This document shows positions 10,365 through 21,009 of a DNA stretch of 64,000 nucleotides, one piece after another. The notes beneath the pieces were generated by a model, which ran no database searches, was not told the DNA's origin, and was given only the letters and a program-made list of their open reading frames with translations. Made by a program: the position numbers and the translations under genes. Source of the stretch: Adiantum capillus-veneris. Its lineage: Eukaryota; Streptophyta; Polypodiopsida; Polypodiales; Pteridaceae. How positions within the stretch are numbered: position 1 is the first letter of the stretch; each line of letters starts with the position of its first letter. The DNA is taken from positions 49,045,274 to 49,109,273 of the forward strand of contig CM043942.1 of NCBI GenBank assembly GCA_014529385.2. The letters run 5' to 3'.

Positions 10365-10545
10365 TATCCCGAGTTCCATGGTGGCGCTTAAGAGGATGTT
10401 TTGGTGTTCCTAGAGGAGTTGGAAGTTGCATGCATAAACAAGCACATCGTGGATGAGGGGCAAATGTTGGTGGTTGTCTTTTTTTGGAAGGATGATGCTC
10501 GCTAGTGGTACAGAAGGTATGAAGTTTAACACAGAAATGCGAATG
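10365..10545 (+). pseudogene. Possible LTR-retrotransposon gag fragment
   Basis: The forward strand reads FHGGA, EDVLVFLEELEVACINKHIVDEGQMLVVVFFWKDDAR and WYRRYEV with interrupting stops. This fits the loose pattern of retrotransposon gag proteins, a helical FLxxLE segment followed by L..L...A..WY. No zinc knuckle or protease was found next to it. The assignment is weak. Confidence 0.3.
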
Positions 10546-10559
10546 GAATTGTGTCAATA

Positions 10560-11020
10560 GCGCTTTAGGAGGGGTCAAGTGTCACAAACGGGAGCGCATA
10601 CGAATAATCAACAAGCTGAAAATAAATAAACTTTCAACTAAAAGAGATGAGGGAGAAGATCGACACATTATTAGGGACCAAAAAATGGGCTGGTAACCCT
10701 CCCTCGAGAGAATCTTTATTAGGGAGAATCTTTACGAGCACAAAAAATGAAGTGACCCCTCCATTCTAATTCTTAGACTCGATGGTCGATTCCTTGCCAT
10801 GCGGGAAAATCCGAGAGGCAAGCTCTCAATTCCGTCTACACACGGAGTGTGGAACTCTACAAATCGTTCTAGCGACCACTCTACTAGCAGGGGAGTCTTG
10901 AGTGTCTAGAGTTGTTGAGCTTAGTTGTTTCTTCCTCCAAGAGTTCGCAGCTTGCTTGGCTATAGCCAGGGAGGAGGAGAAGTGTCCTCGACGGGGCATT
11001 CTTCCTTACAAATAATATAG
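10560..11020. other. No recognisable gene
   Basis: No frame with a known motif is seen. A short direct repeat around AGAATCTTTATTAGGGAGAATCTTTAC lies near 10710-10735. Confidence 0.4.
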
Positions 11021-11029
11021 GAGCACCAC

Positions 11030-14000
11030 CTTGACAGTCCTTGGTTGGAGGAGCAGATGCAACAGGCTCGATAGGAGATGACTAGCATTGAGGAGTAGCG
11101 GCATGAGTTTGCCTTCCATTGATAGGCATCTCAATGGACCTAGGTGGGTGATAGATTTACAAGGGAGTTCTTTGAGACGCTGGGGCCAATTGACGAGATC
11201 TGACAGGTCAGCTGCTTAAGAGCCTGAGGATATGCGTGCAGTTGTTGTTGACTTCTATCGTTTCTTGTTGTTAGTTGAGCCTCAGTCAGTAGAGTGTCAA
11301 GCTGCATGCAAAGAGCAAATTTGGAGATGCCTAGCCTTGTTACTGAGGAGATGCATCAAACACTAGAGCTTCCTCTCTAGCTAAAGGACCTCCATGAGGC
11401 CCTCATGGGCATTTCCCCGAGGTAGCTGTCTAGGGGAGGATGGTTTGACTCCCAGCTTCTTTTTGGATTATTTGGACTTGCTTGGTTCGGATCTTTAGAG
11501 TGCCTATTAGTACATCTTGCACACTAGAGAGATGCTTGACATCAAGAGTGAGGGATCGATCTATAGTATTCCCAAGGATGGAGGCTTCTTATGATGAGAT
11601 TCGGTAGTGGTGGCGACCCATCACCATTCACAACTCGGCCTACAAAGTTCTAGCAAAGGCTTTGAGTTTGAGGATCCAACCATTTCTTGAGAGTATTATA
11701 CATGGGACCTAGACAGGTTCTGTCAAGGAACATAGTATACTTGACAACATTTTCACCTTTTGGGAGGCATCTGCCCTTGTGCATCTCCAAGTGCACACAG
11801 TCAGGTGCCCTTGGCAGGGGGGAGAGGGGAACGCTTCATGCTCTTACGTTTGGTCATACAGGGTAGTCCTCTAGCCCCCTATCTCTTTCTTTTCTATGCT
11901 AAGCCAATGAGATTTTTTTTGAATTCACAGCAGGTTGGCTTACCTGGTTTAGAGATCCCTATTATAGGGGGGACAAGCTACTTGATGTTGACTTTGCTTT
12001 GACAACTCAACCATGTACTTGGAGTGCCAAGGGGCCAATCTGCATATGTGTGAGCAGGTTCTTGAGGTGTTTTAATGTGCATCAAGAGCACTGATCAGCC
12101 AAAGGAAGACATCGGCTTTTTGATTTGGCAGTGCTCCTACACCTAATTGGTCTCCAAGTGAGGGCTTCCAGTGGATTCCCCTAGGGACTCCAGTACACTA
12201 TCTGGGTTGTCAGGTTGTCTTGGACTTGTCCCCTCAGCAACAAACTACTCCCCTCCTCCTGTCCATGAGGAGGAAACTGCTTCACTGCAGATTGACGCGG
12301 CTTTCTTTGGCAGTCATAATTGTCGTGGTCAACCAGGTGCTGTTGGATACTATGTGGTACATCATGTCTTGTTGGGTCTTCTCAAGCTCCTATATTAGCC
12401 AGCTAGAGAGGCTGATCAGGAAGTTTTTATGGTCACGGCACGACACCTGGATAGCGTGGGCCAAAGTGGCATGGAAGGTCATCACCTTACCATGTTCTCA
12501 GGAGGGGTTGGGGATCATTGTCCCAGCATAGCACAGCAGAGCCCTCCTTGGGAAGTTTGTGGTCAGAGCACTGCTTCCAAGGGAGGAGCTCTGGAAGTAG
12601 ATGGTGAAGCAGCTTGAGTCCCCCATGCGGGCCGCCCTTGGAGCCCTTCCATCAGGTGGATTTCTACAGAGATGCGCAGTGTTGGTTTGAACAAGAGGTT
12701 GGAGGATCGGTTTGTTGTGAGCCTGCTTAGGTCTCGAGAGCAGCTGAGGAGTGGCCTCGAGTAGCATCATCCCACTTTCACGGAGGATCACTTGAGGCAA
12801 CCCCTTATTTGGAACCCCATGGGTAGCACTTAGAGAGGCCACCTGGTTGGTAGTAGGCCTCATGTTTCTTGGTGTCCCATGGTAGAGGGTCTAGCCCGCA
12901 CTCTCAACGACTGGCTACATTTTTTAGGATTGTTCAAGGAGGCTCAGAGCATCCTGCTACGAGGCATGAGGGGGGTGCAGAGCATCAGGATATTACAGAG
13001 GATTTACCAACTGAGTGACTCACCCCTCTAGTGGCAGTAGCTGAGTGAATCACCCCTCTAGTGGCAACAACTGCAAGATGGATGGGGCCCTTCATGGGAC
13101 TAGAGGTTCTCATTGTTGTTTGAGCTTGCTTGGAGTCCGTACCCCACATGTTCTTTGAGATTCATGGAGAGAGTCTTTTTCACAGAGTCTGAGTAGAGGT
13201 GCCACAGTTTGTAGAGTGTTTCTTTCAAAGGATACAAGTTGTGGGTATATGTGGGGGGACCTGTGACATAGATCCAGACATAGTAGATCTTGAGACAAGC
13301 CACTGGCAGCTTTGGACTTGGGAGAGCTGCCCTCTAGCACACGTACAGTGCGACCCTGGAGAGTGGTTCTGGAGGGATCCCTTCTCTTCATCCAATCACC
13401 CTCGGATCTGTTTGACTAGGGAGTCACATCAGCTTGTGGCCATTCTTTGGAGAGTCTGCGACACTGTCTATGGGACTATCCCATGGCACAACAGGGATCC
13501 CTTCTCTTCATCCAATCACCTTGGGATCTGTTCAAATGGGGTGTCACATTAGCTTGTGGCCATCCTTTGGAGAGTCAGCGACACTGTCTATGGAACTATT
13601 CCATGGCACAATAGGTTTGGCTTTGGGTTCTTTGACTGATGCCATCTCTTTCCACAACTCAACAATACACTTGGGGTGTTGTAGCTTGGTCCACTCTCAT
13701 GGGCCGTGCGCTCCATTTTGACTTGGCTTCCACCAATAGGATGACAGTGATCTAGGGGGGTCAACCTACACTGTAGCCTTCCATAGAGCTTATCCTTCGA
13801 GAGTGGTGTGTTGGGAGCTCCTTTGTACCCTGGCACTCTGATTTATTTGGCGGGCCCATTGCTTTTGCATCTTCCAGGCATGCCCTGTCCCACCAATAGA
13901 GATTGTTCGTGACTTTTGGTTGGAGCTAATTCACACTCTGAGGGGTAGGTTTGAGAGACTTTAGGGCAGGTCCGACCACATGCGGGAGCGCAAAGAGGCT

Positions 14001-14256
14001 TTCCTACGACTCTGGCACACAGGGCCCTTCTTCACCATGGTTCAGGGTGTGCCTAGATGGCACTACCGGCCACCAGTGTGGCTTTTTCCGCCTCCCATTT
14101 TGCGATTTACCCCTCATTGTATATATTTTGTTTGCTCACTCTGGGAGTCTCCCCATGCTTATGATGTAGCCCTTTAGTAGAGGTGGTTTGTAGCCATATG
14201 GGCAGTTTTATTAACAAATAGAAGGATCTTTTTCTCGAGGGGAAAAAAAAAGATAT
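11030..14256 (+). mobile_element. LINE-2: decayed non-LTR retrotransposon ORF2
   Basis: The forward strand carries the L1-type RT order with many lesions: WWRPITIHNSAYKVLAKALSL and SILDNIFTFWEA (about 11610-11770), then QGSPLAPYLFLFYAKPM (about 11860-11910, RT motif B). The FADD catalytic position near 11985 is no longer readable. A post-RT stretch around 11995-12120 resembles FDNSTMYLECQGANLHM, and 12390-12531 reads ISQLERLIRKFLWSRHD...KVAWKVITLPCSQEGLGI, the usual thumb and connector pattern. The element ends in a short A-run at 14247-14255. Stops and frameshifts occur throughout. The 5' part (endonuclease, ORF1) was not found, so it is probably 5'-truncated. Confidence 0.75.
13378..13617 (+). 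repeat. Tandem duplication, about 120 bp x 2, inside LINE-2
   Basis: The segment starting TCCCTTCTCTTCATCCAATC at 13378 is repeated at 13498. Both end near CCATGGCACAA. The copies differ at about a dozen positions, so the duplication is not recent. Confidence 0.8.
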
Positions 14257-14297
14257 CCTTTCTAATTGAAAGATGATAGTAGTCTTAGATTGTGGCA

Positions 14298-14571
14298 GTT
14301 TTTACCTCTTTACCCACACACTCTTAGTTTTCAATACTTCTTGCGTGTGATTTCAGTTGGTGACACCCATTGTATATACTCTTTCTCATTTTGCTTCTTT
14401 CTACTTTTCTACAGCTTCTTGGATCTTAAAATACATCCTAGCATTTATGGCTAGAGGCTCTTTACTCACACACTCTTAGTTTTCAATACTTCTTGTGTGT
14501 GATTTCAGTTGGTGACAACTGAAATCACAACCATTGTATATACTCTTCCCCCCCCCCCCCCCCCCCCCCCT
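14298..14571. repeat. Duplicated segment with acquired hairpin and poly-C tract
   Basis: A segment around ACACACTCTTAGTTTTCAAT (about 14316-14383) recurs at about 14469-14550. In the second copy, TGTGATTTCAGTTG (14498-14511) is followed after GTGA by its perfect reverse complement (14516-14529); the first copy lacks the second arm. A run of about 23 C residues follows (about 14548-14570). Confidence 0.7.
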
Positions 14572-14586
14572 CTCAAAAAAAGAGAA

Positions 14587-14941
14587 TATTACCAAAATAC
14601 CTCTTATTTGTGGAAATTCCCAAAATACCCCTTAATTTTAAAAAATTCCCAGAAAACCGCAATATTTTCTCATACATTCCCAAAATGCCTTTCAAAGTTT
14701 TCAAAATTCCTAAAATACTTGATTAAATATCCTCGCTTTATTATTTTTAGACATAATTGCTTTTTTTTTTTGAAAAATTACATGCTAAGTACTCAAAAAT
14801 GGATCTCAATCATAAAAAAGGAATAAAGTTTAGACAATCTTGAACAATTCAACCAAAATAGATGAAAAGGCATATCGAGAATTTTTAAAATTTGAGGGCT
14901 ATTTGGGAATTTCTACAAATAAAAGGGGTATTTTGGTCATG
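14587..14941. mobile_element. MITE-like inverted-repeat element, copy 1
   Basis: The left end reads ATTACCAAAATACCTCTT and continues GTGGAAATTCCCAAAATACC. The right end reads the reverse complement (GGGAATTTCTACAAATAAAAGGGGTATTTTGG). Arms are about 45 bp. The interior (for example ACATGCTAAGTACTCAAAAA) is the reverse complement of the interior of copy 2, so the copies lie in opposite orientations. No coding capacity. A Mutator-like origin is possible from the long arms; no clear TSD was found. Confidence 0.7.
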
Positions 14942-14994
14942 CTGTGCTTAATACAATTCACTCAGAAATAGTGAGTTTTGCAACAAAAAAAAAA
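14942..14994 (+). mobile_element. Solo 3' tail of the LINE-1 family
   Basis: TTAATACAATTCACTCAGAA and GTGAGTTTTGCAAC with an A-run correspond to the last 50 bp of the LINE ending at 40449. Here the palindrome is interrupted (ACTCAGAAATAGTGAGT). No upstream LINE sequence is attached, since the MITE abuts it. Confidence 0.6.
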
Positions 14995-15126
14995 AGTTAG
15001 TGGGGCTAATTTTGAATGAAAAGTTTTAATGGGAGTGCTGAAAGATAAGTGGAAAAAACAGGAGAAGAAGAAGAGGGAGGGCGGGGCGGGGGATGATTAA
15101 GACCACCCTACACACCATTGTAGGCT

Positions 15127-15180
15127 TGTAGTCTAGTGGTTTGGACATTCAACGTGATGGGCTCAAATGTGAGTAATGAA
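15127..15180 (+). other. tRNA-like (SINE head) sequence
   Basis: GTAGTCTAGTGG resembles a pol III A box and GGGCTCAAATG about 30 bp later resembles a B box. The spacing fits a tRNA-derived SINE head. No tail or TSD was found, so this is tentative. Confidence 0.35.
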
Positions 15181-15270
15181 AAGTGATATAAGAAGTGGTT
15201 TTGTTGTGGTCTTTGAAATAGAGAGTGGGTGAAGATTTTGAGCATCTTGTGAAGATTCCACATAATGGAA

Positions 15271-16290
15271 TTAGAGGAGATTGAGTAGGTGATGAGAGTA
15301 GGAAGCAGTGGGTGTGGGAGTAGGAAGGTCGCTGAAGTTAAGAGGGGGTGCCTCCTCCGCATGCTTACTCACACCCGCAAGAAAGCTTTTGGCTTCTATC
15401 CCTAAGCTTTGTGTTGCTCCTTTTGAAGGCTTGCTAACACCTGCAAGAAAGCTGTCTGCTTGAATGCCTAATAAAGCTCTTTCAACCTCATCAGATGGGG
15501 TGAGACCTTGGGGAATCATCCGATCTCGCATGGACTGAGCCTCCTCACGATCCTTGCCATCCTACAGTAAAACAATCATTAGCTCATAAGCTGAAGCATC
15601 AATCTCAACCTCCTCAGTGAGAAGAGCCTTCGCCTTATCAACGAAACCTGCTCTAGCATCCACTGAAAAAAGACTAGCGTAAGCTTTGCAATCTTGAACA
15701 TCGACTTTCTCTTTGAGGTTCTTGAAAAGAGTTTCTGCCTCCTCAACCAAGCCCAGCTTTCCAAACCATCCAATTAGCGTCATCAGAGTCTCCACCCCGG
15801 GCCTTATAGCCATGCTTTCTAGCTTTAACAGCACGTCTACCGCCCTTTGAAACTGATTTTTTCTTCTCGAAGGCAGCAAAATAAGCATGCTGACTGACTC
15901 ATCTGGAGGAGCAAATCCTGAATTCATCATATGTTCCATTTTGAGGACAGCAGATGGTAGCAAGTTTGAGTGAATATAAAGATTCATAAGAGCTAAGTTT
16001 CTCCCTCTTCAAGATTCCCAGTTTCAGAGTAAAACTCAATCATTTTATTGCATGCACCAAGATTAGGCATGTAACCCATTGAACGTATTCCATCGAACAT
16101 CTCTCTAGCTTCATCATGCCTCTTCAGTTTGCAGTTCATATCAAGCAACAAAGTGCATGCTACAAAATCAGGGGGAAGCCCTTGTCATCCAAAGTACTCG
16201 TCAACCTGTCTACATCATCATAACGTTCTAAGTTCATGTATTTTACTAGAATTCTTTGCAGATCCTGGCTTCGAACTTCAAAAGTGTCCT
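15271..16290 (-). pseudogene. PPR-protein pseudogene, copy 1
   Basis: Read on the minus strand from 16290, the translation holds successive pentatricopeptide motifs: LLLDMNCKLKRHDEAREMFD, then ACNKMIEFYSETGNLEEGE, then ETLMTLIGWFGKLGLVEEAE followed by TLFKNLKEK, then YASLFSVDARAGFVDKAKAL. PPR proteins bind organellar RNA, each helical pair reading one base. The C-terminal part has two copies of a GI-A-SFLAGVSK phrase. Lesions: frameshifts near 16180 and 16010, and an in-frame TAG near 15563-15565 where copy 2 has CTG. The 5' part is cut off at a (CT)n tract near 16330. A tRNA-like sequence lies just downstream. It is a broken gene fragment, probably moved here by a transposon. Confidence 0.75.
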
Positions 16291-16330
16291 AAAAAAGGTG
16301 CAAACTCAAAAATATGCATTTATAATGGAC

Positions 16331-16332
<2 letters not shown>

Positions 16333-16384
<52 letters not shown>
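16333..16384 (+). repeat. (CT)n microsatellite
   Basis: About 26 uninterrupted CT units lie next to the truncated 5' side of the PPR pseudogene. A second (CT)n tract of about 22 units lies at 16754-16797. Confidence 0.95.
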
Positions 16385-16386
<2 letters not shown>

Positions 16387-16750
16387 CACGGAGGAGATTG
16401 ATGAGATCCACTAGCAACCAATGATGGATCTCCTATGATTTAGCTCTTTTGAGGATTGTACACCCTGCTCATCATCTTGTATCATCCTTTGTTTCAGCTC
16501 TCACCCACTATATTCCCACACGCACACCCACATTGTGTTGTATTAGCCCCCCAGTCACTACTTTCACCCCCCTAATCATATCCTACATAGTTCCAGCTAG
16601 CTGCTTCGTTGACAAGTAGCAGTTAAGATTTAAGTTTTTCACTTCATTTTATTTTTGTACCAGACATTGTATTAGATTCACCAAGATTGTATTGGTGTGA
16701 TCTCATAGGTCATTTTGGCCTTTTGAAGACGTTTAATATAACATTTCATT

Positions 16751-16801
<51 letters not shown>

Positions 16802-17090
16802 AGGCACGCACAGTCGCGAGCAGAGTAGAGTAATGCTACCAGGGCAGGCGCGAATAGAGCAGAGGAGGCACAACAAGACATCCTACGTGTAGGTGATTGT
16901 ACATCCTACGCGTAGTTGAGAAGACATCCTACGCGTAGTGGATTTTTCTTTTGAGATGAAGCACCTTAGCGTGAAAAAGTCCACAAAGAAACAATAAAAG
17001 CACCTTTTTCAGCACATAACCCTCTTTGCCAAAAGCAGCCTTCAAACCACCCACTAAGAATTAAAATAACTAATTAATATTGAAAAATTA
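16385..17090. other. Non-coding stretch with three CATCCTACGCGTAG repeats
   Basis: No gene is seen. ACATCCTACGYGTAG occurs at about 16878-16892, 16901-16915 and 16924-16938, each containing the 10-bp palindrome CTACGCGTAG (CTACGTGTAG in the first). A (CT)n tract lies at 16754-16797. Confidence 0.65.
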
Positions 17091-17100
17091 CAATCTCAGG

Positions 17101-17365
17101 GAGGGCACGTCGACGTGCCCTCACTCAAGGATGAAATAGGGAAAGAGAAATTCAACTCATTGGAGGACACCTCAACGTTTCCTCTGAGAAATTTTGATAT
17201 TTTCCTTTCCATATTTCATCATTGGATGAGGGCACGTCGATGTGCCCTCCCTGAGATTGGACTTTCCAATTGTAAATTTATTGTTTGGAGGAGGGCATGT
17301 CGACATGCCCTCCCTGAGATTGCTGTTAATTTATTGCTTGGAAGAGGGAACATCGACGTGCCTTC
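17101..17365. repeat. Array of four palindromes GGGCAYGTCGACRTGCCC
   Basis: Near-identical 22-bp palindromes occur at 17101-17122 (perfect, core CACGTCGACGTG), 17228-17249 (one mismatch), 17291-17312 (perfect, core CATGTCGACATG) and 17344-17365 (imperfect). Units 2-4 are each followed by a CTGAGATT-like phrase. The second Y copy has three imperfect versions at 49528, 49591 and 49644. Confidence 0.85.
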
Positions 17366-17777
17366 CTTGAGATTCCAATTAGCCTTGGTGAAATTCAAGA
17401 TTGCAATCATGCCTATCTCTTTTGAACGGCCAAATTCTGCTCATCAGAATCTCATGTCATATTAATGGCTCACAAACACAGCAACAAGGTTGCGTGGTAC
17501 CTTTGCTAGGCGCATATTATTGTCATCACCATTTACGCTCACACCATCACCTCTGAATGTAATGAAGCATGTGACATATGGCATTGTTATCAACACCATG
17601 GGATTTGTCATGTAGGCAAAATTTGGATTTGCCCCAGATAATTGTATGTCTGTCACAACATCAATGTTGGTACAACACCAATAAAACTTATGCTTAACAC
17701 CACCCTCACAGGGTTGCCCCTCACACCTTGGAGGGGGGGGGGAGGACCGGCTATGGCGAAAATAACTAGGATTTTTG

Positions 17778-17815
17778 ACCACACACACACACACACACAC
17801 ACAACACACACACAG
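17778..17815 (+). repeat. (AC)n microsatellite in repeat Y
   Basis: An AC tract with one interruption lies between GGATTTTTG and AGATCAATTAT. The corresponding position in the second Y copy holds a (GA)n tract. Confidence 0.9.
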
Positions 17816-18479
17816 ATCAATTATCCACGAAGGTCAGATATGACCTATGGGACTGGAAACAAAACATTACAGAGAGTTCTTCAGTGAGGGGGTTGTGAGA
17901 TACATCTCAGTTAAGGACTGAGTGTCCGACAAGGGGTAAATAAAAGGAAGATAAGTTGAACAAAACCTATGAACAAGGGGAACCCCCCCCCCCCCCGAAA
18001 GAACAAAGTGCCGCGCAGAAAAAGACAAACCTCAACAAAGATGATGCATTGTGTGCAGCCAACAAGGCCAGCACTCAACTGCAAACCAATGAAATATTTT
18101 CATGAGTCATTAGTGATTTACCTCTTTACCACCAGCTCCTGTGAGCCGAGGCTGGAAGACAAATCTTGCTTCTCTCGACTTCCTCCGCACCGTCTGAACC
18201 CGACCATAGCATCTCTCATTAAAAGCACAAAGAGGCGCATGATTGAATAGGAAGGTGAGCATAGAGGGGACGCCCTGCATCGCCTGGAAGAGGGGACGCC
18301 CTGCAGCGCATATGGAAGGCGTGCCGAAATGGAGGGCCATTGCAGCAGGCTGCGCAATTTCGTCCTGGGACCTGCTATCGGGCTGCTGCGCCTTACAAGG
18401 CTGATGGAAATTGAGGCATTGAATGCCATGGGATTTCTTTTCCACAAGCGCAGCGAGTTCACTGCCCACGTTGTACTTC

Positions 18480-19020
18480 AGTGATGGGAGTTCAATTTTT
18501 CACAAATTAAGACAATTATATCTAAAGGTATCCCACTAGCTTTTAAAGAGTATGCAACAACTTTGAACACGTAGCAATCAAGGAAGTACACGTCAAGAAA
18601 TGGTGTGAGCCAAGAATGTGAACACTTTGAGCCTTCCATATAATCCATAATGTGATGTAGCAAATCGCAATTAAACCTGCATCCCTTGGATGTAGATTGA
18701 AGTTATGCATAGTGTGTGGAAGCATATCAAGAGTGCATCGTTCGTAGCCCAAAGGTGTGAGCATGAAGATCGAATCTATAAGAATGCCCTAAAATAGAGT
18801 ATAATACCCTAGAAATTGTAATAGCCGTGCAACCACCCCCAACATCATAAACCCGTCATGAATCTCAACTTTGATAAACAACATATTGCTTGCCAAAACC
18901 AGTTGTGCATATGGGCATAACCAAAAGCAATGGCCTAGGGACTCCTCATATTGTGTAATATATTGTTGACATGCTGGGTCATGACCAACATGTGCAGCTC
19001 AGGTGTCGATAGGGAGACCT
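18480..19020 (-). mobile_element. LINE-3: zf-RVT and C-terminal fragment
   Basis: The minus strand reads AAHVGHDPACQQY, YEESLGHCFWLCPYAQLV (the zf-RVT pattern C...ES..H.F..CP.A..V), and further on RDAGLIAICYITLWIIWKAQS, matching the LINE ORF2 C-terminal LW.IWKAR motif. Stops and frameshifts occur. Upstream RT sequence is missing; MITE copy 2 begins at the upstream side, so the fragment is truncated there. Confidence 0.6.
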
Positions 19021-19370
19021 GCAAGATATTAAAGATTAGGGAAAATTACCAAAATACCCCTCTAATTTGTGGAAATTCCCAAAATACCCTTGTTTCTATT
19101 TTGGTTGAATAGTTCAAAATTTTCTAATCCTTATTCCTTTTTTACAATTGACATCCGTTTGTTAGTGCTTAACATGTAATTTTTCACAAATTACCTGCAA
19201 GATATTAATGATTAGGAAAAATTACCAAAATACCCTCTAATTTCCGGAAATTCCCAAAATACCCTTGTTTCTATTTTGGTTGAATAGTTCAAAATTTTCT
19301 AATCTTTATTCCTTTTTGACAATTGACATCCGTTTGTTAGTGCTTAACATGTAATTTTTCACAAATTACC
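19018..19370 (+). repeat. 176-bp tandem duplication across the MITE left end
   Basis: CCTGCAAGATATTAA starts at 19018 and CCTGCAAGATATTAA recurs at 19194. Each unit contains the TIR and runs to TTTTTCACAAATTACC. The units are more than 90% identical by eye. Confidence 0.85.
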
Positions 19371-19640
19371 TTGCAAAAAAAGACAATTATATCTAAAAAT
19401 AATGAAGCATTTCATCTCCAAAGCCTACGTAACGAAGTCAAATTCTAGTTTTAGCATCTTGTATTGATACACAATAAGTCTTCTTATAAAAAGCTAGAAA
19501 TGTTTTTATCTTTGGAGAAATTCAATCTGACGACCAGGGGTATTTTGGAAAATTTGAAGGGCATTTTGGGAATTTATAACCAAATATTGGGGGTATTTTG
19601 GGAATTTTCACAAATTAGAGGGGTATTTTGGTAATTTTTC
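19041..19640. mobile_element. MITE-like inverted-repeat element, copy 2
   Basis: The left arm (19041-19090) and right arm (19591-19640) are near-identical 50-bp reverse complements, built from ATTACCAAAATACCCCTCTA and AATTCCCAAAATACCC. The interior matches copy 1 in opposite orientation. No transposase frame is present. The left part is duplicated (next entry), which enlarged this copy to about 600 bp. Confidence 0.8.
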
Positions 19641-21000
19641 ATAATAATTAGCTTATGAGAGTCAAGGTTTAATTTTCCCAAGGGCCAAGACAATTGGACC
19701 AATGCCCACGTATACATTTGAATATGTCTTACAACTTAATTTTATTAAAAAAAAACGCAGAATCATAGGGGATGCCTTGAGGGAAAAGGGAGGGCGTCCC
19801 CCCCTCCCCCCCACACACACCTGCAAGAGGACGCGTAAGCCCTCTCAATCTTTCCCTTTTTGTCCATGCTACTCGTGCTTTCTCTCTGTCTGTCCATGCC
19901 AAAATTTGAAAAAATTGCTTCATTGTATAGTGCATGGAGAGACTTCTGCTATTTTTGACGAAAAGTGGTAGGTCCCCGCATTATTTCATTGAGATGCTTT
20001 CATGAGAGGGCATGTGAGAGCCGTCCCACAGGTCGAGGGCTTGCAGCGTATAGTGATCTACCTCCTATGCATTGCATGCGCCCAGTGGGACGCAACTCTA
20101 ACAATGTCATTCTAAATGGAAGTATAGGTGACATAAAGTGCTTGGAATGACAAATCAAAATTTGCCATGCCTTTAGGAATGCCATGAATGTGATATGATT
20201 ATCCATAGAAAATACAAGGTGGTTGTCCAATCTTATCAGTGGTGGAGAGGATGCATAGCCTTACAAGGCATTACATGCCATGACCTTTCTTTTCCACGAT
20301 GCCATGACCTTGACTTTGCCAAGAGGAAATTCCTTTGCTTCAATTTGCCAAGAGGAAATTTGAAAAGCGTGCTCTTTCAGCCTACAATAAACAAATGTGC
20401 TATGGCAAACGTGCTCTTTCAGCCTACAATAAACAAATGCCTTTGTTGAAGTTGAATTGAATGTCACTTTTGAAGACCTCTTGTGAAATTCTATAAAAGC
20501 AGGCATTGTTGTGCCTTTGTGTATCTGAAGAACTGTGCGAAAATACTTTGTGCTAAAATTACTTTGCTTGGCAATGGCTTCCAAATAGTGGGAGATTTTT
20601 TGCTCCTGAAGGTCGAGAATGGTACGTAAGCAGTGGAGATTTTGATGGTGCTGATAGCATGGATTTTGAAGGCGGTGAGACCTATTGAAGATTTTTGTCT
20701 TGTTCTACTTACTTTTTTCTTGGCCAAACTCTTTAAGAATTTGTATCATCGAATCTATTGTTGATCGGCATTATGAATGTGTTACTCATTGTGAGATTGT
20801 TCGATATTATTGTCTAATCATGCTTACTTTGATTATTGTTATGGAAATGTGATGGTTGCTTCGCTGATTCTCTTCTTGTCGTCTTGTTTTGTTATTGAGT
20901 GCTTGTGTAGTCTTGGTTTTTTGCTCGCGTTCCACCAAGCCGTTCTTGGTTTTTTAAAATCTAGCTTTCATAACCCTCGACATGTTTAAGCGATGAGCAC
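19641..21000. other. No recognisable gene; small direct repeat
   Basis: Only short frames are seen. GTGCTCTTTCAGCCTACAAT followed by AAACAAATG occurs at about 20369-20398 and 20411-20440 (42-bp period), and a GCCAAGAGGAAATT phrase is also doubled just upstream (20318, 20347). Confidence 0.5.
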
Positions 21001-21009
21001 ACACACCTA

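Larger units (their letters stand above)
17101..18264 (+). repeat. Interspersed repeat Y, copy 1
   Basis: From about 17155 this segment matches 49459-50584 over about 1.1 kb. It contains a palindrome array at 17101-17365, a stretch around ATGGCTCACAAACA, a microsatellite, and a block ending GCATGATTGAATAGG. No coding domain is recognisable on either strand, although short frames exist. It is likely a non-autonomous transposable element; I could not identify terminal structures. Confidence 0.7.

Noticed and set aside
12498-12863. A 121-codon minus-strand frame
   Set aside because: It lies antisense to LINE-2 ORF2 coding sequence and has no motif of its own.
14548-14570. Poly-C run as a telomeric or G-quadruplex signal
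   Set aside because: Homopolymer C runs also occur near 17985, 54887 and 63607 next to other simple repeats. There is no telomere repeat unit.
17101-17365. CRISPR-like or phage attachment array
   Set aside because: Spacers are unequal, the repeats are palindromes inside a dispersed plant repeat, and the window is a plant nuclear genome.
18269-18480. A GC-rich stretch with frames of about 115 codons on the minus strand
   Set aside because: Two overlapping frames are equally open, neither has a domain, and a GAGGGGACGCCCTGCA duplication explains part of it.
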